Shown piece by piece: positions 1 to 6,939 of a stretch of 33,931 nucleotides of DNA. The DNA is taken from positions 1 to 33,931 of the forward strand of contig JAFRBA010000215.1 of NCBI GenBank assembly GCA_017405115.1, written 5' to 3'. The DNA is from Kiritimatiellia bacterium. Its GTDB lineage: Bacteria > Verrucomicrobiota > Kiritimatiellia > RFP12 > UBA1067. Under the pieces are notes generated by a model that did not search any database, was not told where the DNA came from, and saw only the letters and a program-made list of their open reading frames with translations. The position numbers and the translations under genes are program-made. How positions within the stretch are numbered: the stretch's first letter is position 1; the number at the start of each line of letters is the position of its first letter.

Positions 1-285
1 AAGAACGTCGGCACGATCGAGGAGCAGGTCGGCAAGCTGAGGGACCTGATAGGCGCCGAGAAGCCCGTCCTTCTCGGGCAGTACATGTGGGACTTCGGCG
101 GCAAGAAGCCGATGCCCGGCGCCTACATGGAGCGCCAGCTGGGGGCGACCTCGCGGCTACTGTCGCAGAAGGCCATACACGGAGTCATCTTCCACTGCAC
201 GCCGCTCGTCGACATGAACCTCGACGCAGTGAACGTCTCTCGCGCGTGGATCAAGGAGAACGGCGCCCGGAAATGGGGCGTGTGA
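1..285 (+). CDS. Protein X homologue, C-terminal part (5' end outside window)
   Basis: The reading frame is open from the first base to a TGA at 283-285 and encodes about 94 residues identical to the C-terminus of the intact protein at 5295-6215 until the last few residues. At DNA level positions 1-263 match 5931-6193 with only two differences (120 and 159), both synonymous; the copies then diverge just before their stop codons. It is the end of a recently duplicated copy of a Tat-exported protein of unknown function. Whether the upstream copy is complete cannot be seen. A diverged third copy follows in the same frame directly after the stop codon. Confidence 0.8.
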   Translation, partial: KNVGTIEEQVGKLRDLIGAEKPVLLGQYMWDFGGKKPMPGAYMERQLGATSRLLSQKAIHGVIFHCTPLVDMNLDAVNVSRAWIKENGARKWGV

Positions 286-315
286 AGATTTACCAGGCTA
301 GGGGAGAGAGGCAGT

Positions 316-636
316 GACAACAAGGAGATCGTTCATATCTGGAGCGGCAGCAGCATCCCGACGATGGCGGAGAAGGTGCGCAAGTGCCGCGACTTCATCG
401 GCCCCGACAAGGATCTTCTCCTCGGGCTATGCATGTGGGACTTCACGGTCGCCGCGCCCGTGCCGGCCGACCTCATGAAACAGCAGCTCGATTTTGCGGA
501 ACGTTTCCTCGCGGACGGGACGGTGACGGGCCTCATATTTCATCCGACGTTCGCTGCCGCGCTCGACGTTCCGGCAGTGAACCTCTCGAAGGCCTGGATA
601 GCCGCGCACGGGGAGAAGATGTGGGGCGAGTCGTAG
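316..636 (+). pseudogene. Remnant of a third protein X copy (C-terminal quarter only)
   Basis: Residues encoded from about 316 to 636 align with the C-terminal third of protein X. Shared landmarks are the segment ending in MWDF (435-446), the GLIFHPTF segment (matching GVIFHCTP) and the AVNLSKAWI segment (matching AVNVSRAWI), followed by a similar tail ending MWG. Homology begins at about 316-330, before the first ATG at 364, and no ribosome-binding site or signal peptide is present. This is therefore a decayed paralogue rather than a small gene. It is in frame with, and directly downstream of, the stop codon of the first copy. It is far more diverged than the 1-285 copy, so it marks an older duplication. 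A short functional protein starting at 364 cannot be fully excluded. Confidence 0.7.
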
Positions 637-899
637 TAGGCGCGGCAAAGTCGGATTAGTGGCCGGCAAGGACTTTAGTAGATAGGATCGAGTATATAGG
701 ATGTTGCCGCGTGATGCGGCAGTTGCGCGGAATGCGGTGCGGGGTCATTTGAAAGAAAGGAGTAGCTCCTGTGGAGGAATGGCGCGGTGTCAGGCCCCGT
801 CGGCGGTGTCGTTTGCGCGTTGTCAGGGCTCGGTAGAGGTGCGCTGTTTGCCGGGCATTGTCGCGAGAATTGCTGGGAAGGTGGAGCATGTCGGGTGAA

Positions 900-977
900 G
901 ATTTCCCCAAAATATGGAAATATTTTAGTTTTTGGGGAAATCTCTCCAGCAACACCAGTTAGATTCCCCCAAAATAT
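900..977. repeat. Triple GATTTCCCCAAAA motif (direct-inverted-direct) upstream of ATPase 1
   Basis: GATTTCCCCAAAA at 900-912 and its exact reverse complement at 930-942 form a perfect 13-bp inverted repeat with a 17-nt spacer. A third copy in the direct orientation, with one mismatch, spans 962-974; the direct copies stay alike to 915 and 977. Copy centres are about 30-32 bp apart, i.e. three helical turns. The block ends just before the -10 element at 989, so it is well placed to be an operator, possibly for the adjacent ATPase gene. Confidence 0.7.
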
Positions 978-985
978 AAAAATTA

Positions 986-994
986 TGGTATAAT
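986..994 (+). promoter_or_regulatory. Extended -10 promoter (TGG-TATAAT) of ATPase 1
   Basis: TGG at 986-988 directly precedes a perfect TATAAT at 989-994. No good -35 box is visible, but the upstream motif copies occupy that region. Transcription would start near 1001, giving a leader of about 25 nt to the ATG at 1026. Confidence 0.6.
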
Positions 995-1025
995 TGTCCC
1001 AAGCCAATTCATGAAAGGACAAGCC

Positions 1026-2444
1026 ATGATAGGAAGAGTAGATGAATGTCGCCGCATTAGGCGCGCATACGAATCGCATGAGTCGGAGTTTGTTGCGGTT
1101 TATGGGCGTCGCCGCATCGGAAAGACGTATTTGATCAACGAAGTGTTTCACGGGCTATACGCATTCCATGCAGTTGGGATGGAGAACACCGGCAAGAGAG
1201 ATCAGCTCGCCGCTTTTCGCGAGGAGCTTCGGAAGCAGGGGTGGCCAGACTGCCCACCGTTGACTTCATGGATATCGGCATTTGCAGAATTGTCGAAGAT
1301 GCTGGAATCGCGCCGGGAATCGAAGAAGGTCGTCTTTCTTGACGAATTGCCATGGTTTGATTCTCCGTGTTCGGGATTCCTTCCGGCGTTCGAACGTTTC
1401 TGGAACGGCTGGGCGGCTCTGCGCAAGGATGTCCTGTTGATCATCTGCGGGTCGGCAACGACATGGGTGGTGAACAAGGTGCTGAAGTCGCGCGGCGGCC
1501 TTCACAACCGCGTCACGTGCCAGATTCCCCTGAAGCCGTTTACGCTTCGTGAATGCGAGGAATACGCATCGTACAGGAAATTGAACTTCACTCGCCAGCA
1601 GCTCATCGAATGCTATATGGCGATTGGCGGCGTGGCCTACTACTGGAGTCTTCTACGGGACGACATGAGCGCCGCCCAGAATTTCGACTGGCTTTTCTTC
1701 GGTGAGCAGGACGAGATGCGACAGGAGTTCGACAGGGTGTTTTCGTCGCTTTTCAAGTCTCCGACCAGGCACATGTCGGTTGTGCGAATGCTTGGGAAGA
1801 AGAAATGCGGGATGACGCGCGAAGAAATCATCGACGGACTGGGCGTTTCGTCCGGCAAGGACGTCACCGAGTGCCTGACCGAGCTTGTGCAATGCGGATT
1901 CCTGCGCTATTACAATGCAATCGGCAAGTACAAGTCAGGCGGACTGTACCAGTTGATCGATCCATACTGCCTTTTCTATTTCGAGTTTATAGAGAAATGG
2001 AAGGGGAGCGATCCGAACCATTGGACGCTCAACTATGGATCTCCGCGCGTCAACGGCTGGAGGGGTCGGGCATTTGAGCGTGTCTGCTTCTGGCATGTGC
2101 CGCAGATAAAGGCGAGCCTTGGTATTTCCGGAATGGAGGCCGATGTGTATTCCTGGACGGCAAAGACACCGGGTCATGATTGCAAAAAAGGTGCGCAGAT
2201 CGACATGTTGATTGACCGTGCAGACGGCGTCATTGACATCTGCGAAATCAAGTATTCCGCCGAACCATACGAGTTGAACAAGTCCGAGGATTCTGGCATT
2301 GTGCATCGTGTCGAGTCGTTTCGCCGTCTGAGCGAGACCAGAAAGTCTGTCCGAACGGTTTTGATAGCTGCATCAGGGTTAAAGCAGGGCAAGTACAGTG
2401 GAAACATCATGGCGGTTGTCAAGGGCGATGATCTTTTCAAGTAA
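1026..2444 (+). CDS. AAA ATPase with C-terminal nuclease-like region (DUF234/COG1672 type)
   Basis: This 472-residue protein begins with the family's usual short strand (MIGRVDE...), then a Walker A motif GRRRIGKT near residues 23-30, a Walker B VVFLDELPW near residue 102, and a sensor-like CGSATTWV segment. A winged-helix-like middle follows. The C-terminus contains AQIDMLIDR...ICEIKYS, the D-x(n)-E-x-K arrangement of a PD-(D/E)XK fold. I chose ATG 1026 over 1011 because AAAGGA lies 7 nt before it and because the second ATPase in this window starts at the equivalent residue. It is paralogous in layout, not near-identical, to the gene at 2688. The family is abundant in gut bacteria and archaea, but its cellular job is unknown; some members sit near toxin or mobile genes. 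Confidence 0.88.
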   Translation: MIGRVDECRRIRRAYESHESEFVAVYGRRRIGKTYLINEVFHGLYAFHAVGMENTGKRDQLAAFREELRKQGWPDCPPLTSWISAFAELSKMLESRRESKKVVFLDELPWFDSPCSGFLPAFERFWNGWAALRKDVLLIICGSATTWVVNKVLKSRGGLHNRVTCQIPLKPFTLRECEEYASYRKLNFTRQQLIECYMAIGGVAYYWSLLRDDMSAAQNFDWLFFGEQDEMRQEFDRVFSSLFKSPTRHMSVVRMLGKKKCGMTREEIIDGLGVSSGKDVTECLTELVQCGFLRYYNAIGKYKSGGLYQLIDPYCLFYFEFIEKWKGSDPNHWTLNYGSPRVNGWRGRAFERVCFWHVPQIKASLGISGMEADVYSWTAKTPGHDCKKGAQIDMLIDRADGVIDICEIKYSAEPYELNKSEDSGIVHRVESFRRLSETRKSVRTVLIAASGLKQGKYSGNIMAVVKGDDLFK

Positions 2445-2451
2445 TCATGAC

Positions 2452-2570
2452 ATGACAACGAATCCAATAGCCGGGACGCTGGTGTTCCTCCTCGGAGGAA
2501 TCGCCGCAGCCACCGACAGGCGTCATGCAGTTCGTGTTGCAGAAGGCCGGAGAGCCGCTGATGGGCTTCG
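2452..2570 (+). pseudogene. RhaT-like permease remnant with internal deletion
   Basis: From ATG 2452 the frame reads MTTNPIAGTLVFLLGGIAAAT, matching the N-terminus of the intact permease at 4221. It then jumps at 2514-2519, in another frame, to GVMQFVLQKAGEPLMG, which matches the intact gene at about 5071-5118. The segment corresponding to about 4283-5068 of the intact gene (about 786 bp) is missing and the frame is shifted, so this is a dead copy. Its position between the two ATPase genes shows that a second permease copy once stood here. Confidence 0.8.
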
Positions 2571-2574
2571 ACAT

Positions 2575-2609
2575 GGGCGAAGAATATGCATTTTGCAGAT
2601 TCTTCGCCC
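2575..2609. repeat. Perfect 11-bp inverted repeat upstream of ATPase 2
   Basis: GGGCGAAGAAT at 2575-2585 is exactly complementary to ATTCTTCGCCC at 2599-2609, with a 13-nt loop. No T-run follows, so it is not a typical intrinsic terminator. It ends 9 bp before the -35 box of the next promoter, which makes an operator or a structured 3' end of the permease remnant the likely alternatives. Confidence 0.7.
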
Positions 2610-2618
2610 GACGTGTAC

Positions 2619-2648
2619 TTGACGGATGTGATAATAATTTGATATTAT
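2619..2648 (+). promoter_or_regulatory. Promoter of ATPase 2 (TTGACG-18-TATTAT, extended -10)
   Basis: TTGACG at 2619-2624 and TATTAT at 2643-2648 are separated by 18 bp, and TGA precedes the -10. The leader to ATG 2688 would be about 33 nt and contains GGAG at a good distance from the start. Confidence 0.65.
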
Positions 2649-2687
2649 ATGCCTGATTCATTCATGTAAGCAGTTTGGAGTCTGCGG

Positions 2688-4148
2688 ATGTTTGTTGGAA
2701 GGGAAGAACAACTTGAACAATTGAAGGCACTTTGGCGAAAGCCTGTGGCCTCGTTGGTCACTTGTCGTGGACGTCGTCGCATTGGGAAATCCACGCTTAT
2801 CGAGGAGTTCGCCCGCAGAAACCGCGTCCGCTTCATAAAGCTGGAGGGGGTTGAGCCGCAGTCTGGGGTAAACAACGAAACGCAGCTTACCGCATTTGCG
2901 AGGCAGCTCGCCGAGCAAACAGGGTGTGATGACTCGCCTTTGGGCAACTGGTTCAATGCGTTCGCACGGCTCGCAAAGACACTGAATCCACGCGAAAAGA
3001 CCGTATTGCTCATTGACGAGATATCGTGGATGGGAAAGTACGATGCTGCATTCCCCGGCGAGTTGAAATATGCGTGGGACAACAGGTTTTCAAAGAATCC
3101 GAAGTTGATCATGGTCCTCTGCGGATCCGTGTCGAGCTGGATTGACAAGAAGATACTGAAGAGCAGGGGCTTCGTCGGAAGGCCGTCCCTGAATCTTCTC
3201 GTTCCGGAACTCTCCATGCGCGAGTGCGCCGCATTCTGGCGTCGCGGGGGATGCAAGGTGTCGAGCACTGAGATAATCGACGTTCTGTCCGTAACCGGCG
3301 GAGTGCCGAAGTACCTGGAGAACGTCGATCCGTCGATGTCCGCCGACGAAAACATCAAAAGGCTGTGCTTCATGTCGGGTGCGTTGCTGGTTGACGAGTT
3401 CGACGAGATATTCAACGATGCGCTGGATGCGAACCTTGGCCTTAAGAGGCGTATGCTCATGTCGCTTGGAGAAGGGATGAAGACTCCGACCGAGGTCGCC
3501 GAGGCGCTCGGATTGCAGAACAACGGACATCTCTCGGCATGTCTTGCGGAGTTGGAGACGGCGGGATTTGTCGCAAAGGACACAGGGCTGAACCCGAGCA
3601 CCGGAAAGAGGTCGAACGTGGTGCGCTACCGCATATCGGACAACTACACGCGATTCTATCTGAAGTTTATCGAGCCCAACCGCGAGCTGATCCGCAAGGG
3701 TACGTTTACCTTTATATCGCTCGCGCAGCTTCCCGGGTGGAATGCCGCGCTCGGACTGCAGTTCGAGTGTCTTGTGTACAACAACATTAGGCAGATCATA
3801 CGTCGCATCGGACTTGACCAGACGTTGATCCTGTCGGCTGCGCCATACGTGCAGAATCCCACGGCGCGGGCGGCGGGGTGCCAGATAGACCTGCTTGTCC
3901 AGACAAGGCGGATGCTATACGTCGTGGAGATCAAGCGCCGGGAGTCCGTTGGAGAATGGGTTGTGTCGGAGGTCGAGGAGAAGCTTTCGAAGTTGAAGAC
4001 GCCATCCAATGTGTCCGTGATCCCCGTTCTGGTCTACGACGGCAATCTGTCGAGGCGCGTTCCTGCCGACGGCTATTTCGGATGCGTGATATCGGCGAGG
4101 GAGCTGCTTGGGCTGCCTTGCGGCGCAGCAAGCGAGGCTGCGGATTGA
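2688..4148 (+). CDS. Second AAA ATPase with C-terminal nuclease-like region
   Basis: This 486-residue ATPase starts MFVGREEQLEQL, with Walker A GRRRIGKS near residues 28-35, Walker B VLLIDEISW near 104-112 and a CGSVSSW sensor segment near residue 145. A winged-helix-like region (TPTEVAEALGL) around residue 266 is followed by a C-terminal domain with CQIDLLVQT...YVVEIKR, again the D...E-x-K pattern of PD-(D/E)XK folds. GGAG lies 7 nt before the ATG. It shares the architecture of the ATPase at 1026 but has diverged strongly, so this is not a recent duplication. It lies between the permease remnant and the intact permease gene, so it may have interrupted an older tandem array. Function unknown. 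Confidence 0.88.
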   Translation: MFVGREEQLEQLKALWRKPVASLVTCRGRRRIGKSTLIEEFARRNRVRFIKLEGVEPQSGVNNETQLTAFARQLAEQTGCDDSPLGNWFNAFARLAKTLNPREKTVLLIDEISWMGKYDAAFPGELKYAWDNRFSKNPKLIMVLCGSVSSWIDKKILKSRGFVGRPSLNLLVPELSMRECAAFWRRGGCKVSSTEIIDVLSVTGGVPKYLENVDPSMSADENIKRLCFMSGALLVDEFDEIFNDALDANLGLKRRMLMSLGEGMKTPTEVAEALGLQNNGHLSACLAELETAGFVAKDTGLNPSTGKRSNVVRYRISDNYTRFYLKFIEPNRELIRKGTFTFISLAQLPGWNAALGLQFECLVYNNIRQIIRRIGLDQTLILSAAPYVQNPTARAAGCQIDLLVQTRRMLYVVEIKRRESVGEWVVSEVEEKLSKLKTPSNVSVIPVLVYDGNLSRRVPADGYFGCVISARELLGLPCGAASEAAD

Positions 4149-4220
4149 AAGAGCGCCAGAGGGCGTTTCGCCAATCCATTCTTCAACGAGTGGCTTAAGA
4201 CAATATGAGGAGTGTGTGAC

Positions 4221-5294
4221 ATGACTGCCAACCCTATATTCGGAACGCTGGTGTTCCTGCTCGGGGGAATTGCCGCGGCCACATACCTCCTGCCGTTCCG
4301 CGGCGTGAAGGGATGGGCGTACGAGACGGGCTGGCTTGTCTCGGTGCTTGCGGGCTGGCTCGTCTTTCCGCTCGCCTTTGACGCGATTGTAGTTCCCGAC
4401 TTCTGGAATGTCCTCGGCGCGGCGTCGGCCTCGACTCTTTCCCGCTCCTTCGGCTTCGGCGTACTGTGGGGCGTCGGGGCGCTCTGCTGGGCGCTGATGG
4501 TGCGCTATCTCGGCATCGGCCTCGGGCTCGGCATAGGCGCAGGGCTTTGTGCGGCGACTGGGACGCTGCTCCCGCCGATCTGCACTGGGCATGCCGCTGA
4601 TATCGTCGCCACGCCTTCCGCGCGCATGGTACTGTGCGGCGTCGGCATAGCGCTTGCGGGAATCGTGGCGGTCGGCGTGGCCGGGCGACTTAAGGAAGGC
4701 GAGATGAGCGAGGACGCGAAAAAGAAGGCCGTCGCGGAGTTCGACTTTAAGAAGGGGCTTGTGACCGCCATAATCGCGGGCGTTGCGTCCGCCGGAATCA
4801 ACTTTGGCCTGCAGGGCGCGCCGGAGCTTGAGAAGGCGGCGCTGGATGCGGGCTGTTCGCCGACTTGGGCGGGAATGCCGATCTTGACGGTCGTCCTGTG
4901 GGGAGGACTTGTCACGCAGATTGTGTGGGTGGGGTGGAAGTGGAAGAGTGGAAAGGTGGAAAGGTGGAAAAGTGGAAAGGTGCCACCATCGCACCATTCC
5001 ACCATTTCACCATTCCACTATTCCACTCTCCTCTCAAACACTTTTTTTTCAGTCCTTGTCGGGATCATAGGCGTCATGCAGTTCGTGCTGCAGAAGGCGG
5101 GCGAGCCGCTTATGGGCGATTTCCGCTATGTCTCGTTCGCAGTGCTGATGTCGAGCGCAGTGTTCTTTTCTGCGATTCTCGGCGTCGTCCTCGGCGAGTG
5201 GAAGGGTACGTCGCGGCGGACGCGATGGCTGCTGTCAGCCGGAATCGCCGTCCTTGCAGTTGGATTTGTCGTAATGTCGGCAGGAGGGAAATAG
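4221..5294 (+). CDS. RhaT-like sugar permease (L-rhamnose/H+ symporter family)
   Basis: The 357-residue product is very hydrophobic, with about ten membrane segments, and opens with NPIFGTLVFLLGGIAAATYLLPF, the kind of N-terminus seen in RhaT family proteins of the drug/metabolite transporter superfamily. It is expected to import a deoxysugar or similar monosaccharide across the inner membrane; the real substrate is not known. I chose ATG 4221, preceded by GAGGAG at 4207-4212, over the GTG at 4212. Residues about 237-272 are abnormal: a Trp/Lys- then His/Ser-rich stretch encoded by a low-complexity inverted repeat, likely a later in-frame insertion in a loop. The gene abuts protein X, whose ATG follows the stop codon directly. 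Confidence 0.82.
   Translation: MTANPIFGTLVFLLGGIAAATYLLPFRGVKGWAYETGWLVSVLAGWLVFPLAFDAIVVPDFWNVLGAASASTLSRSFGFGVLWGVGALCWALMVRYLGIGLGLGIGAGLCAATGTLLPPICTGHAADIVATPSARMVLCGVGIALAGIVAVGVAGRLKEGEMSEDAKKKAVAEFDFKKGLVTAIIAGVASAGINFGLQGAPELEKAALDAGCSPTWAGMPILTVVLWGGLVTQIVWVGWKWKSGKVERWKSGKVPPSHHSTISPFHYSTLLSNTFFSVLVGIIGVMQFVLQKAGEPLMGDFRYVSFAVLMSSAVFFSAILGVVLGEWKGTSRRTRWLLSAGIAVLAVGFVVMSAGGK
4934..5031. repeat. Low-complexity inverted repeat inserted in the permease gene
   Basis: A purine-rich arm made of GTGGAAAG-type units (about 4934-4982) is followed by a roughly complementary CCACCATT-type arm (about 4983-5030). Together they could fold into a long imperfect hairpin. The block is in frame and adds about 33 residues to the permease. 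An eight-T run follows at 5042-5049. Confidence 0.65.
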
Positions 5295-6215
5295 ATGGCT
5301 GGTGTTCTAGACAGACGGGAGTTCATTGCGAACGCGGCGCTTGCCGGCGGGGCGCTGGCTTTGGGCGACTGCGCGTGCCTGCCGCGCGGTCGTTGCGAGC
5401 GACTGCCGTACGGCGACACGATCGGCGACAGGCTCTGGATGTGGGGCCACCATGCGGATTCGTTCGCGTCGATGAAGGGAGCGAAGGAACAGTACAACCT
5501 TCCGTTTGATCGCCGCATCGACATGGCGGACGCCTGCAAGGCGATGAACATTCCCGGGTGCTTTGTCGTGCGCTGGCGGAACCTTCCGACAAAGGCGAAC
5601 CTCCCCGAGTACATGGAGCAGTTCAGGAACACGAAGCGCATTGGCTTCTCGATTACGGACAGCGCCGTCGAGAGCTTCGACGAGACGGTGCGACTCGGCT
5701 TCGAGTATGCGGACAAGATGCCGAACCTCACCACACTTATAATGGACGACTTCTGGAGCGGGGCCGGGAAGGGCTCCAGCATGGAACAGCTCGCCCGCGT
5801 TCGCGAGGGGACAGAGTCCCGCGGCATGAAGCTGGGCGTCGTCCTGTATTCAGACGCGAACGGGGTGAAGAGCGAGTTCAAGGAAGTCCTCGACCTCTGC
5901 GACGAGGTGACGTTCTGGTTCTGGAACGGCAAGAACGTCGGCACGATCGAGGAGCAGGTCGGCAAGCTGAGGGACCTGATAGGCGCCGAGAAGCCCGTCC
6001 TTCTCGGGCAGTACATGTGGGACTTCGGCGGCAAGAAGCCGATGCCCGGTGCCTACATGGAGCGCCAGCTGGGGGCGACCTCGCGGCTCCTGTCGCAGAA
6101 GGCCATACACGGAGTCATCTTCCACTGCACGCCGCTCGTCGACATGAACCTCGACGCAGTGAACGTCTCTCGCGCGTGGATCAAGGAGAACGGTCCCAAG
6201 AAGTGGGGCGCATAA
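5295..6215 (+). CDS. Protein X: Tat-exported protein of unknown function
   Basis: The 306-residue protein begins with a twin-arginine type signal (RREFIANAALAGGALALG, residues 7-24) followed by a Cys-containing segment, so export and possibly lipid attachment are expected. The rest shows alternating strand and helix segments with landmarks such as LIMDDFW, LGVVLYSD, VTFWFWNG, QYMWDFGG and VIFHCTP near strand ends. This is the look of a TIM-barrel, with acidic residues suggesting a hydrolase or sugar-binding role; I do not recognise a named family. The ATG follows the permease stop codon directly, with AGGAGGG just upstream, so the two genes are translated from one mRNA. Partial copies at 1-285 and 316-636 show it has been amplified locally. 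Confidence 0.7.
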   Translation: MAGVLDRREFIANAALAGGALALGDCACLPRGRCERLPYGDTIGDRLWMWGHHADSFASMKGAKEQYNLPFDRRIDMADACKAMNIPGCFVVRWRNLPTKANLPEYMEQFRNTKRIGFSITDSAVESFDETVRLGFEYADKMPNLTTLIMDDFWSGAGKGSSMEQLARVREGTESRGMKLGVVLYSDANGVKSEFKEVLDLCDEVTFWFWNGKNVGTIEEQVGKLRDLIGAEKPVLLGQYMWDFGGKKPMPGAYMERQLGATSRLLSQKAIHGVIFHCTPLVDMNLDAVNVSRAWIKENGPKKWGA

Positions 6216-6236
6216 GGAATCTTGCGAGGAGCATTG

Positions 6237-6304
6237 TCGCCCCGAACGGGTTGATTTGTGGGATTTGGGGTTGGATTCTTCCAGAATCGCCCCGAACGGG
6301 TTGA
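6237..6304. repeat. Two copies of TCGCCCCGAACGGGTTGA, 50 bp apart, before hipB
   Basis: Identical 18-bp copies span 6237-6254 and 6287-6304. Each contains CCCG-AA-CGGG, a short dyad. The second copy overlaps the -35 box of the hipB promoter, which fits an autoregulatory operator bound by the HipB-like protein. Confidence 0.7.
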
Positions 6305-6330
6305 CGCCGAGAGGGTAAATTTGATAAAAT
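6301..6330 (+). promoter_or_regulatory. Promoter of hipB-like gene (TTGACG-18-TAAAAT)
   Basis: TTGACG at 6301-6306 and TAAAAT at 6325-6330 are 18 bp apart; TGA precedes the -10. The predicted leader to ATG 6348 is only about 11 nt. Confidence 0.6.
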
Positions 6331-6347
6331 TCATTGCACGGTGATTT

Positions 6348-6572
6348 ATGAAGATGAATTCAATGTCAGATGTAGCCGTGATTGTTCAAAGGGAACGGAA
6401 GCGGCAAGGGGCGACGCAGATAGAGTTGTCGCAGATGGCCAATGTCGGCGTCCGCTTTCTGCGCGACGTTGAGGACGGCAAGCCGTCTGTCCACTTCGAC
6501 AAGCTTATGCGCATTCTCGCCGTGCTTGGCATCGCGGTGGATTTCAGATGCAGGGGAGATAACGTGAAATGA
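6348..6572 (+). CDS. HipB-like XRE-family antitoxin/repressor
   Basis: The 74-residue protein is a single Cro/C1-type helix-turn-helix (about residues 11-66), with the Q-x-ELSQMANVGVRFLRDVEDGKPSV pattern typical of antitoxins paired with HipA kinases. It normally neutralises HipA and represses the operon. ATG 6348 is used here, but 6354 and 6363 are also possible and no strong ribosome-binding site decides it. The stop codon overlaps the start of the hipA remnant (ATGA at 6569-6572), the usual coupling of a hipBA operon. The partner toxin is destroyed, so the protein may now act only as a DNA-binding repressor at the repeated sites upstream. Confidence 0.82.
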   Translation: MKMNSMSDVAVIVQRERKRQGATQIELSQMANVGVRFLRDVEDGKPSVHFDKLMRILAVLGIAVDFRCRGDNVK

Positions 6573-6939
6573 GCGAGCGGCTCAACGTCTTTCTGGGAAC
6601 TTCTCGCTTCTCTATCGCGGCGGCGTGCCGTCCGTTGCGCCGCTGTACGACATTCTTTCGACAGCGGTCTATCCGAATCTCGCAGGGCGGATGGCGATGT
6701 CGATAGGAGGGGCAAAGGAGTTCGGCGACGTTACAGTCGCATCCTTCGATGCGTTTTCCGCGAAATGCGACATCAGCCCGAAGTTCACGCGCGGGCGCAT
6801 CGAGCGAATCGTCCAGTTGCTTCCGTCCGCAGCGAAGGCAACTGCGGAAGAACTGTCTGATGCTGGACACCCCAGCGGAGTCTACGGCAGAATCGCCGAT
6901 CAAATCGCCTGCCGCATCAATCAGCTGTTCTCGTCATGA
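6569..6939 (+). pseudogene. hipA toxin kinase remnant (large internal deletion, frameshift)
   Basis: The first codons from ATG 6569 read MSERLNVFLG, a normal HipA N-terminus. Just after, in another frame, the sequence reads NFSLLYRGGVPSVAPLYDILSTAVYP (about 6589-6666, split here only by frame), the segment that follows the catalytic loop in HipA kinases, and continues to a normal C-terminus at TGA 6937-6939. The intervening region, roughly two thirds of the protein including the ATP-binding lobe and catalytic Asp, is missing. The toxin must be inactive. The end overlaps the next gene's ATG. Confidence 0.82.

Larger units (their letters stand above)
637..1025. other. Intergenic stretch: no gene; repeats and promoter at its right end
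   Basis: I see no credible gene on either strand here: the overlapping frames lack start signals and recognisable protein features. The left part has a small hairpin (TGCCGC 705-710 with GCGGCA 716-721) without a T-run. The right part, from 900, changes abruptly to AT-rich sequence and contains three copies of a GATTTCCCCAAAA motif and the promoter of the ATPase gene. Confidence 0.6.

Noticed and set aside
675..1151. Long minus-strand open frame across the region before ATPase 1
   Set aside because: No family resemblance, no ribosome-binding site, low-complexity composition, and it runs into the well-supported ATPase gene on the other strand.
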